From Priestia aryabhattai B8W22 (lineage in GTDB: Bacteria; Bacillota; Bacilli; Bacillales; Bacillaceae_H), in the NCBI RefSeq assembly GCF_000956595.1, contig NZ_JYOO01000010.1:92718-156717 (forward strand): a DNA stretch of 64,000 nucleotides, in the 5' to 3' direction. The position numbers and the translations under genes were made by a program. Below are positions 24,947-33,006 of this stretch, in pieces. Within the stretch, counting starts at the first letter, position 1. The number at the start of each line of letters is the position of its first letter. The notes beneath the pieces are model-generated. The model worked only from the letters and a program-made list of their open reading frames with translations, did no database searches and was not told where the DNA came from.

Positions 24947-26773
24947 TTAATGTAGAGGAAGTTTAATAACAAAAACTGTGCCGCGGGAAGAAGTAGATAA
25001 TAATTTAATCTGTCCTCCGTGGCTTTCTAGAATACGCTGAGCAATTGGCAGACCAAGACCTGTTCCACTATCTTTTGAAGTGGAAAACGGCTGGTACAGC
25101 GACTGCTGCATATGCAAAGGAATTCCTTTTCCATTATCTTCAATATACAGATAATAATTATCATCATGAACCTGAGAGTAGATTGTAATGACTCCTTCTC
25201 CATCCATAGCTTCCATACTGTTTCGAATTAAATTATGAAGAACTTGTTTGATTTGTTTTTCATCTACCTTTAGTATATGCGGCTGCAGTTTCACATCAAA
25301 GATAAGCTTATCTTTTTCTGTAAATTTACTTGAGTGAGTAATCAAAGGCAATAGCTCATTAATAATATCCTGCATGCTGACTTTTTTCATTACCGGAGTC
25401 CCTGGTTTTGATAACAACAGCATTTCTTCAATGATGTAATTAATCCTCTCTAGCTCTTTCATAAGCAGAGGCAGGTAAAAACGCTTTTTCTCCTCATCAG
25501 AAAGAGACTGATTCATAAGAGATATAAATCCATGAATCACGGCAAGAGGATTACGAATCTCATGAGCAGCTCCGGCTGCCACTTCTCCAACCAGGGCAAG
25601 TTTCTCAGACTGATGCATTCGCTTTTCTAATTCTTCGGTATCCGATATATCAATAAAATAAAAAATTCTTCCGATGCTCTCGTTCTTCTCATTAAACAGC
25701 TGCGTTTGAGAGACTAAAAAGCAATAGCACGTCTTTTTCGTTCCAAATAACACTTTTTTATTTTCGTGAATTTCTCCCGAATTCAACATGCTCCAAAATT
25801 CAGTATTATATTCAGGACATTCCTCCATATACCCGCAAATATCCTTTTCGTCGAGATCTAAAAACTGCTTTGCTGAGGTATTGGCAAATATACTATTTGT
25901 CTCATCTTCCATTGTGATAATTCCAACAGGCAGTGAATTTAAAATCTGCTGGCGATACGCTTTATCTTTAATGATTTTCCAAAATGAATCTTCTAAACTA
26001 ACCGACATTTGATTGATAGAAGCCGAAAGCTGCTTCAGCTCAATTTGCTTTGTGTCTTGAAGAACAAGACCGTATTCTCCGTCTGCAATGTCATTCACTT
26101 TTTCAATCATTTGTTCAATTGGTTTCGTAAGGCTTGCACTCATACGATAAGAAACATAAAGAGAAGCCACAATAGCACTTACTGTTAAAATCAATAGTAA
26201 AATTAATGAATCTTTAATAATAACAGACAGTGTATCTGATAGTGTATCAAGTGAATCAACCGTCTCTTCTTTTGAACTATTAATATCTTTTTTTATCTGA
26301 TGCAGATCCGGCAAATAATTTCTATTAAGATACTCTTTTGCTCCCTCTATATCTCCGTACTTCAGCAGTCCCTGCACGTTATTAGAAATCTTAAAATCAA
26401 GCAGCTCAATTTTTTCCTTCAGTGGAATCAACGATTTTGGCACAGGCTGCTTATACTTTTCATTGTCTTCAATAACTCTTGTATCATATGATTGATATTC
26501 TTCTATCAAAGAGACAGTGGGGTTCTTTAGATTATTTTTCACAATGTATTCTTTTATGTTCAGCTGCTCTTCCCAATAAGAAAGCCACACCATTTGAGGA
26601 ACATCTTCATCTTTAATTTCGTTGCTTACATGATTCATTTTATCAATGGCATGCACTAAAACTAAAGAGAACCCGCTTAACATAAATGTAATCAAAAGAA
26701 GAATCGTTAATATTTGGCTACGAAATGACATGTTGCGAAATAATTGATTCATAATCATCTCTTTCTTTTTCAT
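24947..26773 (-). CDS. Sensor histidine kinase with PAS domain (NtrB-like kinase core)
   Basis: Membrane kinase of 608 residues. Transmembrane helices at about 20-42 and 190-210 flank an extracellular helical domain of about 145 residues. Then follow HAMP (about 211-265), PAS (about 275-380), HisKA with the phospho-acceptor His404 in GAAHEIRNPLAV, and HATPase with NLIRNSMEAM, DNGKGIP and GTGLGLPIAQRI. This HEIRNPL core is shared with sporulation-type and NtrB kinases. The start is 2 nt after the stop of a BMP-type binding protein gene, so the two are coupled; an inner ATG 7 codons in is an alternative. No response regulator is adjacent, so it may feed Spo0F or a distant regulator. Confidence 0.9.
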   Translation of the reverse strand: MKKKEMIMNQLFRNMSFRSQILTILLLITFMLSGFSLVLVHAIDKMNHVSNEIKDEDVPQMVWLSYWEEQLNIKEYIVKNNLKNPTVSLIEEYQSYDTRVIEDNEKYKQPVPKSLIPLKEKIELLDFKISNNVQGLLKYGDIEGAKEYLNRNYLPDLHQIKKDINSSKEETVDSLDTLSDTLSVIIKDSLILLLILTVSAIVASLYVSYRMSASLTKPIEQMIEKVNDIADGEYGLVLQDTKQIELKQLSASINQMSVSLEDSFWKIIKDKAYRQQILNSLPVGIITMEDETNSIFANTSAKQFLDLDEKDICGYMEECPEYNTEFWSMLNSGEIHENKKVLFGTKKTCYCFLVSQTQLFNEKNESIGRIFYFIDISDTEELEKRMHQSEKLALVGEVAAGAAHEIRNPLAVIHGFISLMNQSLSDEEKKRFYLPLLMKELERINYIIEEMLLLSKPGTPVMKKVSMQDIINELLPLITHSSKFTEKDKLIFDVKLQPHILKVDEKQIKQVLHNLIRNSMEAMDGEGVITIYSQVHDDNYYLYIEDNGKGIPLHMQQSLYQPFSTSKDSGTGLGLPIAQRILESHGGQIKLLSTSSRGTVFVIKLPLH

Positions 26774-26775
26774 AG

Positions 26776-27759
26776 TTACTTCGGCTGTGTAGACATTCTA
26801 ACTTTCGAATATAAAATTTGTTTTTCCCGTTTACTGTACATCGGTCCAAAAGGCGCTAGTTTATAAACACCGTCCCTGGCGTCAAGTTTGACTTCTCCAG
26901 ATGGAAGACCTTTTTTACTGAAATAGTCTTTCATAATCACGTTGTAAGCTTGAGGAACATCATTTATCACACTTGTTAAAATAACAGACCTACCCATGTA
27001 CGCCTGATCATCTAAATACCCTATTACGTACATTCCTTGTGTTTTCGCTTCTTGAATAACTTCTTGATTATACGAATTTCCTTTAGCATAGACGATATCG
27101 ACACCTTGATCTTTTAACTCACGGAGCAGCTTTACTGCTTTTGCTCCATCGTCTCGGCTGTTTACAACTCGATAATAAAAAGCAATCGATGAATCATACG
27201 CTTTGATTCCTTGTTCAAATCCTAGGTTTTTTTCTTTTGCAAATGTATCGAGTAATCCAATTTTTTTCGTTTTTGTCTTCATGGCAGCTGCCGTGCCTGC
27301 CAGGTGCTCTATTTTTGTTTGATCAAATGTATATACAGTTTGGTTTTTATACATTGAAGTACCGTGAATGGTGACGAAATGAACATGAGGATACTTAGGA
27401 GCTAGTTCTGTAAAAACGGTAGAAAATTCTCTTCCATGTCCAATTACGACTTTTGTCCCTTTTTGAATAACTTTTTCAGCAGCTTCTTTCATTTTTTGGT
27501 TCGTATTTACTTCGCTAATAACTTGAGCCGAAACAGGATACTGCTGCTCAATGTTGATTTTTCCTTTATAAGCTAGACTGCCCCAGCTTTGATCCGTCAG
27601 TACATCAGAGGTGAGAATTGCAACGCTTGTGTGTTCTACTTTTTTTGTCGTTTGCTGACTTATAATCCCATGTGTTTTCGAAATAATAATAATTAAAAAC
27701 AAAGCGACAACAATCAGGGCAAGCAATAAAATCAGCCTTAACTGTCTTGATCGTTGCAT
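26776..27759 (-). CDS. BMP-family (Med-like) extracellular binding protein, membrane anchored
   Basis: A 327-residue protein of the basic membrane protein/Med family, relatives of nucleoside-binding ABC lipoproteins. Instead of a lipobox it has an N-terminal transmembrane anchor (about 8-27). The binding fold starts at VAILTSDVLTDQSWGSLAYKG and includes VVIGHGREFSTVFTELAPKYP, HFVTIHG and DIVYAKGNSYNQEVIQEA. No ABC permease or ATPase gene is nearby; the next gene is a sensor kinase in tight coupling. It therefore probably acts as a ligand receptor for that kinase. A comK-type regulatory role as for B. subtilis Med cannot be excluded. Confidence 0.85.
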   Translation of the reverse strand: MQRSRQLRLILLLALIVVALFLIIIISKTHGIISQQTTKKVEHTSVAILTSDVLTDQSWGSLAYKGKINIEQQYPVSAQVISEVNTNQKMKEAAEKVIQKGTKVVIGHGREFSTVFTELAPKYPHVHFVTIHGTSMYKNQTVYTFDQTKIEHLAGTAAAMKTKTKKIGLLDTFAKEKNLGFEQGIKAYDSSIAFYYRVVNSRDDGAKAVKLLRELKDQGVDIVYAKGNSYNQEVIQEAKTQGMYVIGYLDDQAYMGRSVILTSVINDVPQAYNVIMKDYFSKKGLPSGEVKLDARDGVYKLAPFGPMYSKREKQILYSKVRMSTQPK

Positions 27760-27895
27760 AGACCTTCTCCTTTTTGTTTAGCATACTTTCATTATATAAA
27801 AAAAGCATCTAAAAAGACTACATCTTTAACGAAATTCCAACTTTTTTCGACATTTCTTTCATATCTTACCTTTTTTAACACCTTCACTCCAAAAG

Positions 27896-27925
27896 AAAAA
27901 AGCAGAAAACATCTGTTTTCTGCTT
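27896..27925 (-). terminator. Terminator after the HTH gene
   Basis: AGCAGAAAAC-AGAT-GTTTTCTGCT followed by TTTTT on the minus strand. Confidence 0.88.
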
Positions 27926-27931
27926 CTGCCT

Positions 27932-28162
27932 TCAATCTTCATCTTTTACGTCCATATCTTCAGGGATAGGCTCATTTAAGTATTCTTCAATTTGTTTTTT
28001 GTACTTTTCCATTTGCTCTAAATGGGTGTTAAACTGCTCTTTATTTAATAAGTAGTTTTCACCATCAAATATAGCTCGTACTTTTCCTTCTTGAATCAAT
28101 TTCTGCACATATTCTTCAGGAAAAGATAGATACTCTGCTGCTTCTTTTATCGTTAAATACAT
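27932..28162 (-). CDS. Small helix-turn-helix protein, excisionase-like
   Basis: A 76-residue protein. The first 45 residues form a MerR/excisionase-type winged helix (MYLTIKEAAEYLSFPEEYVQ, then LIQEGKVRAIFDGENYLLNKEQ), and the rest is an acidic helical tail. It starts 13 nt after the dynamin-like C-terminal frame, with AAAGGTGGAG as ribosome binding site, so it is the last gene of that operon. Although the fold is called excisionase, there is no integrase near it; a DNA-binding or protein-adaptor role is equally possible. Confidence 0.82.
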   Translation of the reverse strand: MYLTIKEAAEYLSFPEEYVQKLIQEGKVRAIFDGENYLLNKEQFNTHLEQMEKYKKQIEEYLNEPIPEDMDVKDED

Positions 28163-28175
28163 CCTGCTCCACCTT

Positions 28176-28886
28176 TTATACGTTGTAGTGTACTTCTTCT
28201 GTAGCTTTAACCATTAACTCATACTGACGCAAGCGAAGCTGGAATAATGTTAACGGATCATAGTAAGCTTCAGGATTGGCTTTCATATGACTTAACACGT
28301 CTTGATTTTCATTAATATGCGCCTGTGTTTCTTCAATCGTTTCTTTTAAAACCTCTTTTGGCTTTTCAAAGAATAGTTCAATATCAACTTCTAAATTTTT
28401 CTCAAATAAATTAAACTGCATAAAAAACTTGGCCAGCATAGATTCTGTAATATCTTGATAGTCTTGACTTTCAATGTACTTTTTATATTGATTATAAAGC
28501 AGCGTTTGGTTTTGAAGAATGGAAGAAAACAGCTTTCCTGCTCCTTTTAACAAGAGCTGCGTTGGATTAACGCGAAGTAAAATATTTTCTTCATCCAGCT
28601 GAACCCGATTAGCCATACGATTAACGTCGCGGCGCCAGTCGTCCAGCACTTTAAAATCGCAGGCTAACGTTAATTTTTGCTCATTGTACATCTTATTTAA
28701 TGACTCTGCTACTTCTTCAATATCTACTTGACTCGCAATCAGCTCTTCATTTGATGTAGCAATCCAGTCCTTTAAAGAAATGCGGAACTTAGGTAGGACA
28801 TCTTGCTGCAAGTGCTCTTCCACGCGCATATTCATTTGTTTATTCAGCTCAATATGAACCGTACTAAAATCACTGTCTTCCTTCAC
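28176..28886 (-). CDS. C-terminal part of a dynamin-like protein, probably split by a frameshift
   Basis: An open frame of 236 residues read from GTG at 28886, overlapping the upstream gene by 17 nt in the +1 frame. No ribosome binding site precedes the GTG. The frame is open upstream to about 28930 and there reads LPRLLKKSSELVKEDSDF, which continues the helical end of the upstream protein better than that protein's own last 15 residues. The content is helical with LLLKGAGKLFSSILQNQ, reminiscent of dynamin helical domains. I read it as the 3' part of a single gene of about 918 codons. A true separate gene with coupled translation is the alternative. Confidence 0.6.
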   Translation of the reverse strand: MKEDSDFSTVHIELNKQMNMRVEEHLQQDVLPKFRISLKDWIATSNEELIASQVDIEEVAESLNKMYNEQKLTLACDFKVLDDWRRDVNRMANRVQLDEENILLRVNPTQLLLKGAGKLFSSILQNQTLLYNQYKKYIESQDYQDITESMLAKFFMQFNLFEKNLEVDIELFFEKPKEVLKETIEETQAHINENQDVLSHMKANPEAYYDPLTLFQLRLRQYELMVKATEEVHYNV

Positions 28887-30915
28887 TAATTCTGAAGACT
28901 TTTTGAGTAAACGAGGTAATTTTATTTTTTAGCTTTTTGCTAATATCCTCTTTGATGCCGTGATAAGCCGAAACAATACTGCTTGCTTTTTCTTGTTCTA
29001 AGTCATCCACTCGATGCAAGAAGCCATTTAATCGCACAAGCATATCTTCGTTCCATTTAATACTTTCGATCAAATGATTTTCTGTTTGATTTCTCTTCTC
29101 CACTAAGCTCTTTAGCATGTTTTGAATGAAGAACAGCAGTCTGCGCGCACGCTCTTCTACTCCAACGTCGTTTGGATCATAATAGAAATTAGCTTTAATA
29201 AACTGAGCCAAGTCTCCGTGGTGCTGACTCGAGACGTAGTGAGGCGTATAGGCTAATACATGTGCCTGCGGGAAATCAGCTCCAATGCTTGCTTCAAATT
29301 CTTTTGTAATTCGCTCAAGTGTTGCTTGATTATAAAGACTGTCCATATTGTTAATGACAAAATGAACGGGCGTATTTGGCGCATGCTCTTTAATCTCCAG
29401 CAATAATTCTCTTTCTTCATCAAGCAGCGATTCTTTTGCATCAAGCACAAACAGTAAACCATCTGCTAAAGGAGCATATTTAAATGCATCCTGCTCACGT
29501 GCCTCTTGTTCTGTAAAGCTTGGCGTCACAATGCATGAACAATTATGCTTATCAAGGAACGCAAAAGGTTTTTTCACTTCTACAAGTGCATGATCAGGAG
29601 ATTGTTCCGCTCCATCAATCGTTTCCATCGGAATGATTTCTTGATCAGCGATTTGCTGGATGGATTCTTCATCATCATGAATGAACACAAAGGTTGTTTC
29701 GTGATTTTGCGGTACCTTTTCTTCTGTAATCGATCCCACAAATGACGAAGTTGCGGCATTTGTTCCTGTAATTAATAAGTGTGTCGTATGAGCATCTAAT
29801 AGAAAATCTACCCACCATTTAAATGTGTGTCCCACTTCTAAGCCATTTTCATTGGCCCATTTAATAATGCCATGGCAAAGCTTGTAGTGATATTCGAGAC
29901 CATCAATGTCGTTACGCGCCTCAAAAATTAATCTGCCCGCATTTTCGATGGTGATTGTATCGATAGTTGATGGAAATTTTTCATTCCATGAAAGCACGGC
30001 TGCAGACGGAAATAATGCACGTGACTTATTTGTAATTTTAAGCCAATTTGTCAATACGTTTGGAATGACTTCATGCAATTCTTTTACAGAATGGTCACTT
30101 TCCATTAAGTCGGTGTACGTTTCTTGATAAAGAGTTGAAATCTCTTGCCAATAATCATAGAGGCCAACTTCAATATTCAAGAAAATATCATTGATGGTTT
30201 TAATCCAAGCAAGATAAGGAGGCTGGCTCTTATATTGTTTCCATAAAGCTGAGACAAGCTGTTTGAAATACACTTGATCTACTTTGTAAAATGCAATCAT
30301 CACTTGATAAAAATAGTTCGGGATAAAGTTTGCTGTATATCCTTTATCTACATAAGTCTTTAATATCGCAAACCAATTCAGCGATTCCGTACGAATACAC
30401 TCATCTACCGCAAGCTCCACTGCGCTGTTAAAATCTTCTTGCTCTTCATAAAATCTGCGTGCAATCGCCGTGACGTTTGGATAATCCGGCTGAGAAGCAA
30501 CCAGCTCGTTAATGACTTCATAAGCTCGTCCAATATTATTATGATCCGTATAAAGTAAAAACAGCTTTAGCGCTATTTCAGCTTTCAATACTTTTGAATC
30601 TGTTTCAATGGATAGGTAAAGCTCTTCAGCTTGAGTAGACAACCCTAATTCATAATGCGCGTCGGCTGTATTTTTCTTCGCCCACAGCTTAAATTCACCA
30701 TCTACATTCTCCCACTTATAAATCGCGGACTCGAAATCTTGATTATGGAAGTATATTTCTCCCTGTGCTAAGCGAATGAGCGATAAGTCGTACCACTCTT
30801 TTTGCTGCTCTTCGTAGTAAGCTTGTCCAAGGACTTTTACAGGCGGCTGATTTTCATTTTCTTGCATAAACGTTTCGTAATATTTCTTTTTCGTTAACTG
30901 ATATTCTACCGTCAT
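28870..30915 (-). CDS. TPR plus dynamin-like pseudo-GTPase, N-terminal part
   Basis: A 681-residue cytoplasmic protein. The first 220 residues or so are TPR-like helical repeats (for example GEIYFHNQDFESAIYKWENV and AHYELGLSTQAEELYLSIE). From about 330 a dynamin-type GTPase domain can be traced, but its motifs are degenerate: GTNAATSS where GxxxxGKS/T is expected, VTPSFTE in place of DxPG, and NNMD in place of NKxD. GTP hydrolysis is therefore unlikely. I start it at 30915, behind AAAAGGAGAG. The end, at 28870, probably results from a 1-nt shift in the A6 run at 28925-28930. The function is unknown; bacterial dynamins work in membrane remodelling and phage defence. Confidence 0.75.
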   Translation of the reverse strand: MTVEYQLTKKKYYETFMQENENQPPVKVLGQAYYEEQQKEWYDLSLIRLAQGEIYFHNQDFESAIYKWENVDGEFKLWAKKNTADAHYELGLSTQAEELYLSIETDSKVLKAEIALKLFLLYTDHNNIGRAYEVINELVASQPDYPNVTAIARRFYEEQEDFNSAVELAVDECIRTESLNWFAILKTYVDKGYTANFIPNYFYQVMIAFYKVDQVYFKQLVSALWKQYKSQPPYLAWIKTINDIFLNIEVGLYDYWQEISTLYQETYTDLMESDHSVKELHEVIPNVLTNWLKITNKSRALFPSAAVLSWNEKFPSTIDTITIENAGRLIFEARNDIDGLEYHYKLCHGIIKWANENGLEVGHTFKWWVDFLLDAHTTHLLITGTNAATSSFVGSITEEKVPQNHETTFVFIHDDEESIQQIADQEIIPMETIDGAEQSPDHALVEVKKPFAFLDKHNCSCIVTPSFTEQEAREQDAFKYAPLADGLLFVLDAKESLLDEERELLLEIKEHAPNTPVHFVINNMDSLYNQATLERITKEFEASIGADFPQAHVLAYTPHYVSSQHHGDLAQFIKANFYYDPNDVGVEERARRLLFFIQNMLKSLVEKRNQTENHLIESIKWNEDMLVRLNGFLHRVDDLEQEKASSIVSAYHGIKEDISKKLKNKITSFTQKVFRISEGRQ

Positions 30916-31013
30916 ATAGTCTCTCCTTTTTGATGTCAATATTTTATGTACTCTATCAAATTCCCTTTTTTATACTTTTCATACACGATATTTTCTTACT
31001 CATATTTTACGCA

Positions 31014-31046
31014 AAAAAAGCCTCAAGAACTACTCTTAAGGCTTTT
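31014..31046 (-). terminator. Terminator after the YitT-family gene
   Basis: An AGCCTTAAG/CTTGAGGCT stem followed by TTTTTTT on the minus strand, with an A-run on the other side. Confidence 0.75.
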
Positions 31047-31110
31047 TTTATAACTTTTATACTATAAAAATGGCTATTTATCATAAATCGGCGCTGAAAT
31101 AACAAATATA

Positions 31111-31926
31111 TTAATAAGCATCCCGTCGAAACAGCCCCATTACTTCTACCGTTTCTGTAATATTTACGAAAGCTTCAGGATCAACCGATTGAATTAACTG
31201 CTTGAGGTTTGCAAGCTCATAGCGTGAAATCACCGTCATTAATATTTTACGGTCTTCTCTTGAATAAGCTCCTTCACCGTTCATTAACGTCACGCCGCGC
31301 ACTAAATTGGTAAGAAGCTGCTGCTTCATTTCTTCGCCTTTTCTCGTAATAATGGTTAACGTGAGCTTAATATGGCGAGTATGAATCGCATCCACTACTT
31401 TTCCTGTGACGAAAATCGAAAGCATCGTATATAAAGCCGCGTCCCAATTCACAAAGAAGCCTGAAACAAATACAACTACGGCATTCATCGCTGATAATAT
31501 AGCGCCAAGAGGAAATTCTTTTTTATGCGTAAGAAGCATCGCAATAATATCAAATCCACCTGTCGAAGCTGACTGACGAAAAACAAACCCTACGCCAATT
31601 CCAGTTAAAACTCCTCCAAAAACAGCTGACAGAATAGGATCTGTACTAACAGCTCTCAAGGGAATCACGTATAAAGCAATTGATAAAGCCACAACGGACA
31701 GCAGCGTATGTAAGACAAACCGCTTTCCTAACTTCATAAAACCAATAATTAAAAGGGGTAAATTCAACAAAAAATTCATTGTTCCCGTGCTTGCAGGCGT
31801 TAAAATTCCTATAATCATAGCAATACCGCTAATACCGCTGCTTAGCACTTTATGGGGGATTAAAAACCAATTGTATGCAAATCCAATTAACACAGAACCT
31901 GCTATAATAGCAATTGCTCTATACAT
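31111..31926 (-). CDS. YitT-family membrane protein (DUF161/DUF2179)
   Basis: A 271-residue protein with five to six hydrophobic helices (residues 1-180) carrying NWFLIPHKVLSSGISGIAMI and the SASTGGFDIIAMLL motif typical of the family. A C-terminal DUF2179 ACT-like domain (about 205-262) has LMNGEGAYSREDRKILMTVI and DPEAFVNITETVEVMG. Bacilli have several paralogues (YitT, YqfU, YpjC, YvjA, YxkD), all of unknown transport function; I cannot say which this is. The ribosome binding site is GAGGTGAAGGG. Confidence 0.9.
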   Translation of the reverse strand: MYRAIAIIAGSVLIGFAYNWFLIPHKVLSSGISGIAMIIGILTPASTGTMNFLLNLPLLIIGFMKLGKRFVLHTLLSVVALSIALYVIPLRAVSTDPILSAVFGGVLTGIGVGFVFRQSASTGGFDIIAMLLTHKKEFPLGAILSAMNAVVVFVSGFFVNWDAALYTMLSIFVTGKVVDAIHTRHIKLTLTIITRKGEEMKQQLLTNLVRGVTLMNGEGAYSREDRKILMTVISRYELANLKQLIQSVDPEAFVNITETVEVMGLFRRDAY

Positions 31927-32161
31927 GATGTCCCTTCACCTCTTACCACAAATATAATGTTTTCATTTATTGCTTCTTTATTATAATTCCTAAAATATTG
32001 AAAACCTTAAAAAAAGTATATTCAGAAATTTGCTGTGTTGGTGGGGTGGACAAACGGCAAAATAAAACGGACATACAAGCGGATAATGCTTTTATATCAA
32101 GCTTTTGCTGCTTTTGGTATAGAAATGCTAACTTTACCTTTTCCGTACTTATTTAACCTAA
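31927..32161. other. Intergenic stretch upstream of the YitT-family gene
   Basis: About 235 nt of AT-rich sequence. It must hold the promoter of the YitT-family gene; I see no other gene, RNA or repeat before the inverted-repeat element starts at 32162. Confidence 0.5.
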
Positions 32162-32488
32162 AAGAGGTTGAGACATCATAATGAAATGAATCTAAATTAA
32201 AGGCGAACAACTAGTATAGATGAGCTTGTATGGAACCGCAGTTGATTTCCGTGCAAGACTTCGCTTTCCGCGGGCGGCCGCTGAGCCTCCTCGTCGCTTG
32301 CGCTCCTGCGGGGTCTCACCTGCTCCGCTTTTCCCGCAGGAGTCTTCGCCTTGCCCTCCAATCAACTGCTAGAAGGAACGAAACAGACGACACTTATTTG
32401 CCCTAACAAAAAAATAAACCACGAATCAAACATGTTGATTAATGGTTCGTCTTTTACTTGGGTTAAAATACTTTTGTCCCAGCCTCTT
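32162..32488. mobile_element. MITE-like element with imperfect 14-bp terminal inverted repeats
   Basis: AAGAGGTTGAGACA at 32162-32175 and TGTCCCAGCCTCTT at 32475-32488 are inverted copies (12 of 14). The 327-bp interval codes for no protein and contains a GC-rich palindromic core (32238-32369) plus an 11-of-13 hairpin (about 32417-32447). The terminal GAGGCTGGGACA motif recurs in intergenic repeats of other low-GC Gram-positives from memory; no transposase is present. Confidence 0.65.
32238..32369. repeat. GC-rich palindromic repeat core
   Basis: It is bounded by the perfect 10-bp inverted repeat GCAGTTGATT / AATCAACTGC. Inside, CTCCTGCGGG (32303-32312) and CCCGCAGGAG (32333-32342) form a perfect hairpin. 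The base composition is far more GC-rich than the surroundings. Similar CTTCGCTTTCCGCGGGCGG units are scattered in Bacillaceae genomes, as far as I recall. Confidence 0.8.
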
Positions 32489-32508
32489 GATGGAAAGTTA
32501 TTTTAATT

Positions 32509-32833
32509 TTATTCTTCTTCATATAGACCATTAATAAATTCTTCAAGTGAATGGGCGACGAAAAACATACCGCTTTCAGGATTCTCTTATGCTAGTTCAT
32601 GATCTATAAAAACGATAATAGGCCGCTGAGAGTTAGAACGGTAGTCAAAACATACATGATTATCCGCTATGTCATCTCCAAATGGGTAAATACCATCAAC
32701 TAGCTAGTATTTAATATCATGATACTTTGTTACACATTCAATAAAGTCGATTGGAAATAATACATCCCATGCTTTTTCTACATCAAATGGTTTCTAAACT
32801 TACCTCTTTTTCATCCGTTTCCCACGTAATCAA
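32509..32833 (-). pseudogene. Decayed SMI1/KNR4 (SUKH) family immunity-type gene
   Basis: Reading from TTG at 32833 (behind GGAGG) gives about 16 residues, then a +1 shift is needed to continue with KPFDVEKAWDVLFPIDFI. In that frame, in-frame stops occur at 32706-32704 (TAG) and 32589-32587 (TAA). The conceptual product contains YPFGDDIADNHVCFDYR and PIIVFIDHELA, the core of SUKH proteins, and ends with HSLEEFINGLYEEE. SUKH proteins neutralise polymorphic toxins in bacteria. With one frameshift and two stops the gene is inactive. It sits between the inverted-repeat element and rlmCD. Confidence 0.8.
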
Positions 32834-32853
32834 TTTGCTTCCTCCATTTTGCC

Positions 32854-32940
32854 TTATGTATATTTAGGAATCTTTTTACTCCCATTTATATTTGCTTTTA
32901 TTTGTTTCTCTATAAATTTTTTAGCAGATTCCGTACTGTA
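32854..32940 (-). pseudogene. Possible 3' remnant of a gene preceding the SUKH pseudogene
   Basis: Bases 32940-32854 read SAKKFIEKQIKANINGSKK and end in PKYT and a TAA, 20 nt before the SUKH start and its ribosome binding site. The frame is closed upstream by a stop at 32943-32941, without a start codon. Immunity genes normally follow their toxin gene, so this may be the last codons of a lost toxin; the stretch is short and could be chance. Confidence 0.3.
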
Positions 32941-32957
32941 TTAAAAATAAAAGCCAA

Positions 32958-32998
32958 TATAAAACCCACTACCATTCCCAGTGATAGTGGGTTTTATA
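32958..32998 (-). terminator. Terminator after rlmCD
   Basis: ATAAAACCCACTA and TAGTGGGTTTTAT form a 13-bp stem, the T tract being TTTTATATT on the minus strand, right after the stop codon. Confidence 0.8.
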
Positions 32999-33006
32999 AA
33001 GTCCTC

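Noticed and set aside
27932..28162. Prophage or integrative element suggested by the excisionase-like HTH protein
   Set aside because: No integrase, attachment-site repeats or phage genes occur nearby; both flanks are ordinary chromosomal genes.
32162..32488. Protein-coding gene in the GC-rich repeat
   Set aside because: Frames there are short, lack ribosome binding sites and are explained by the palindromic structure.
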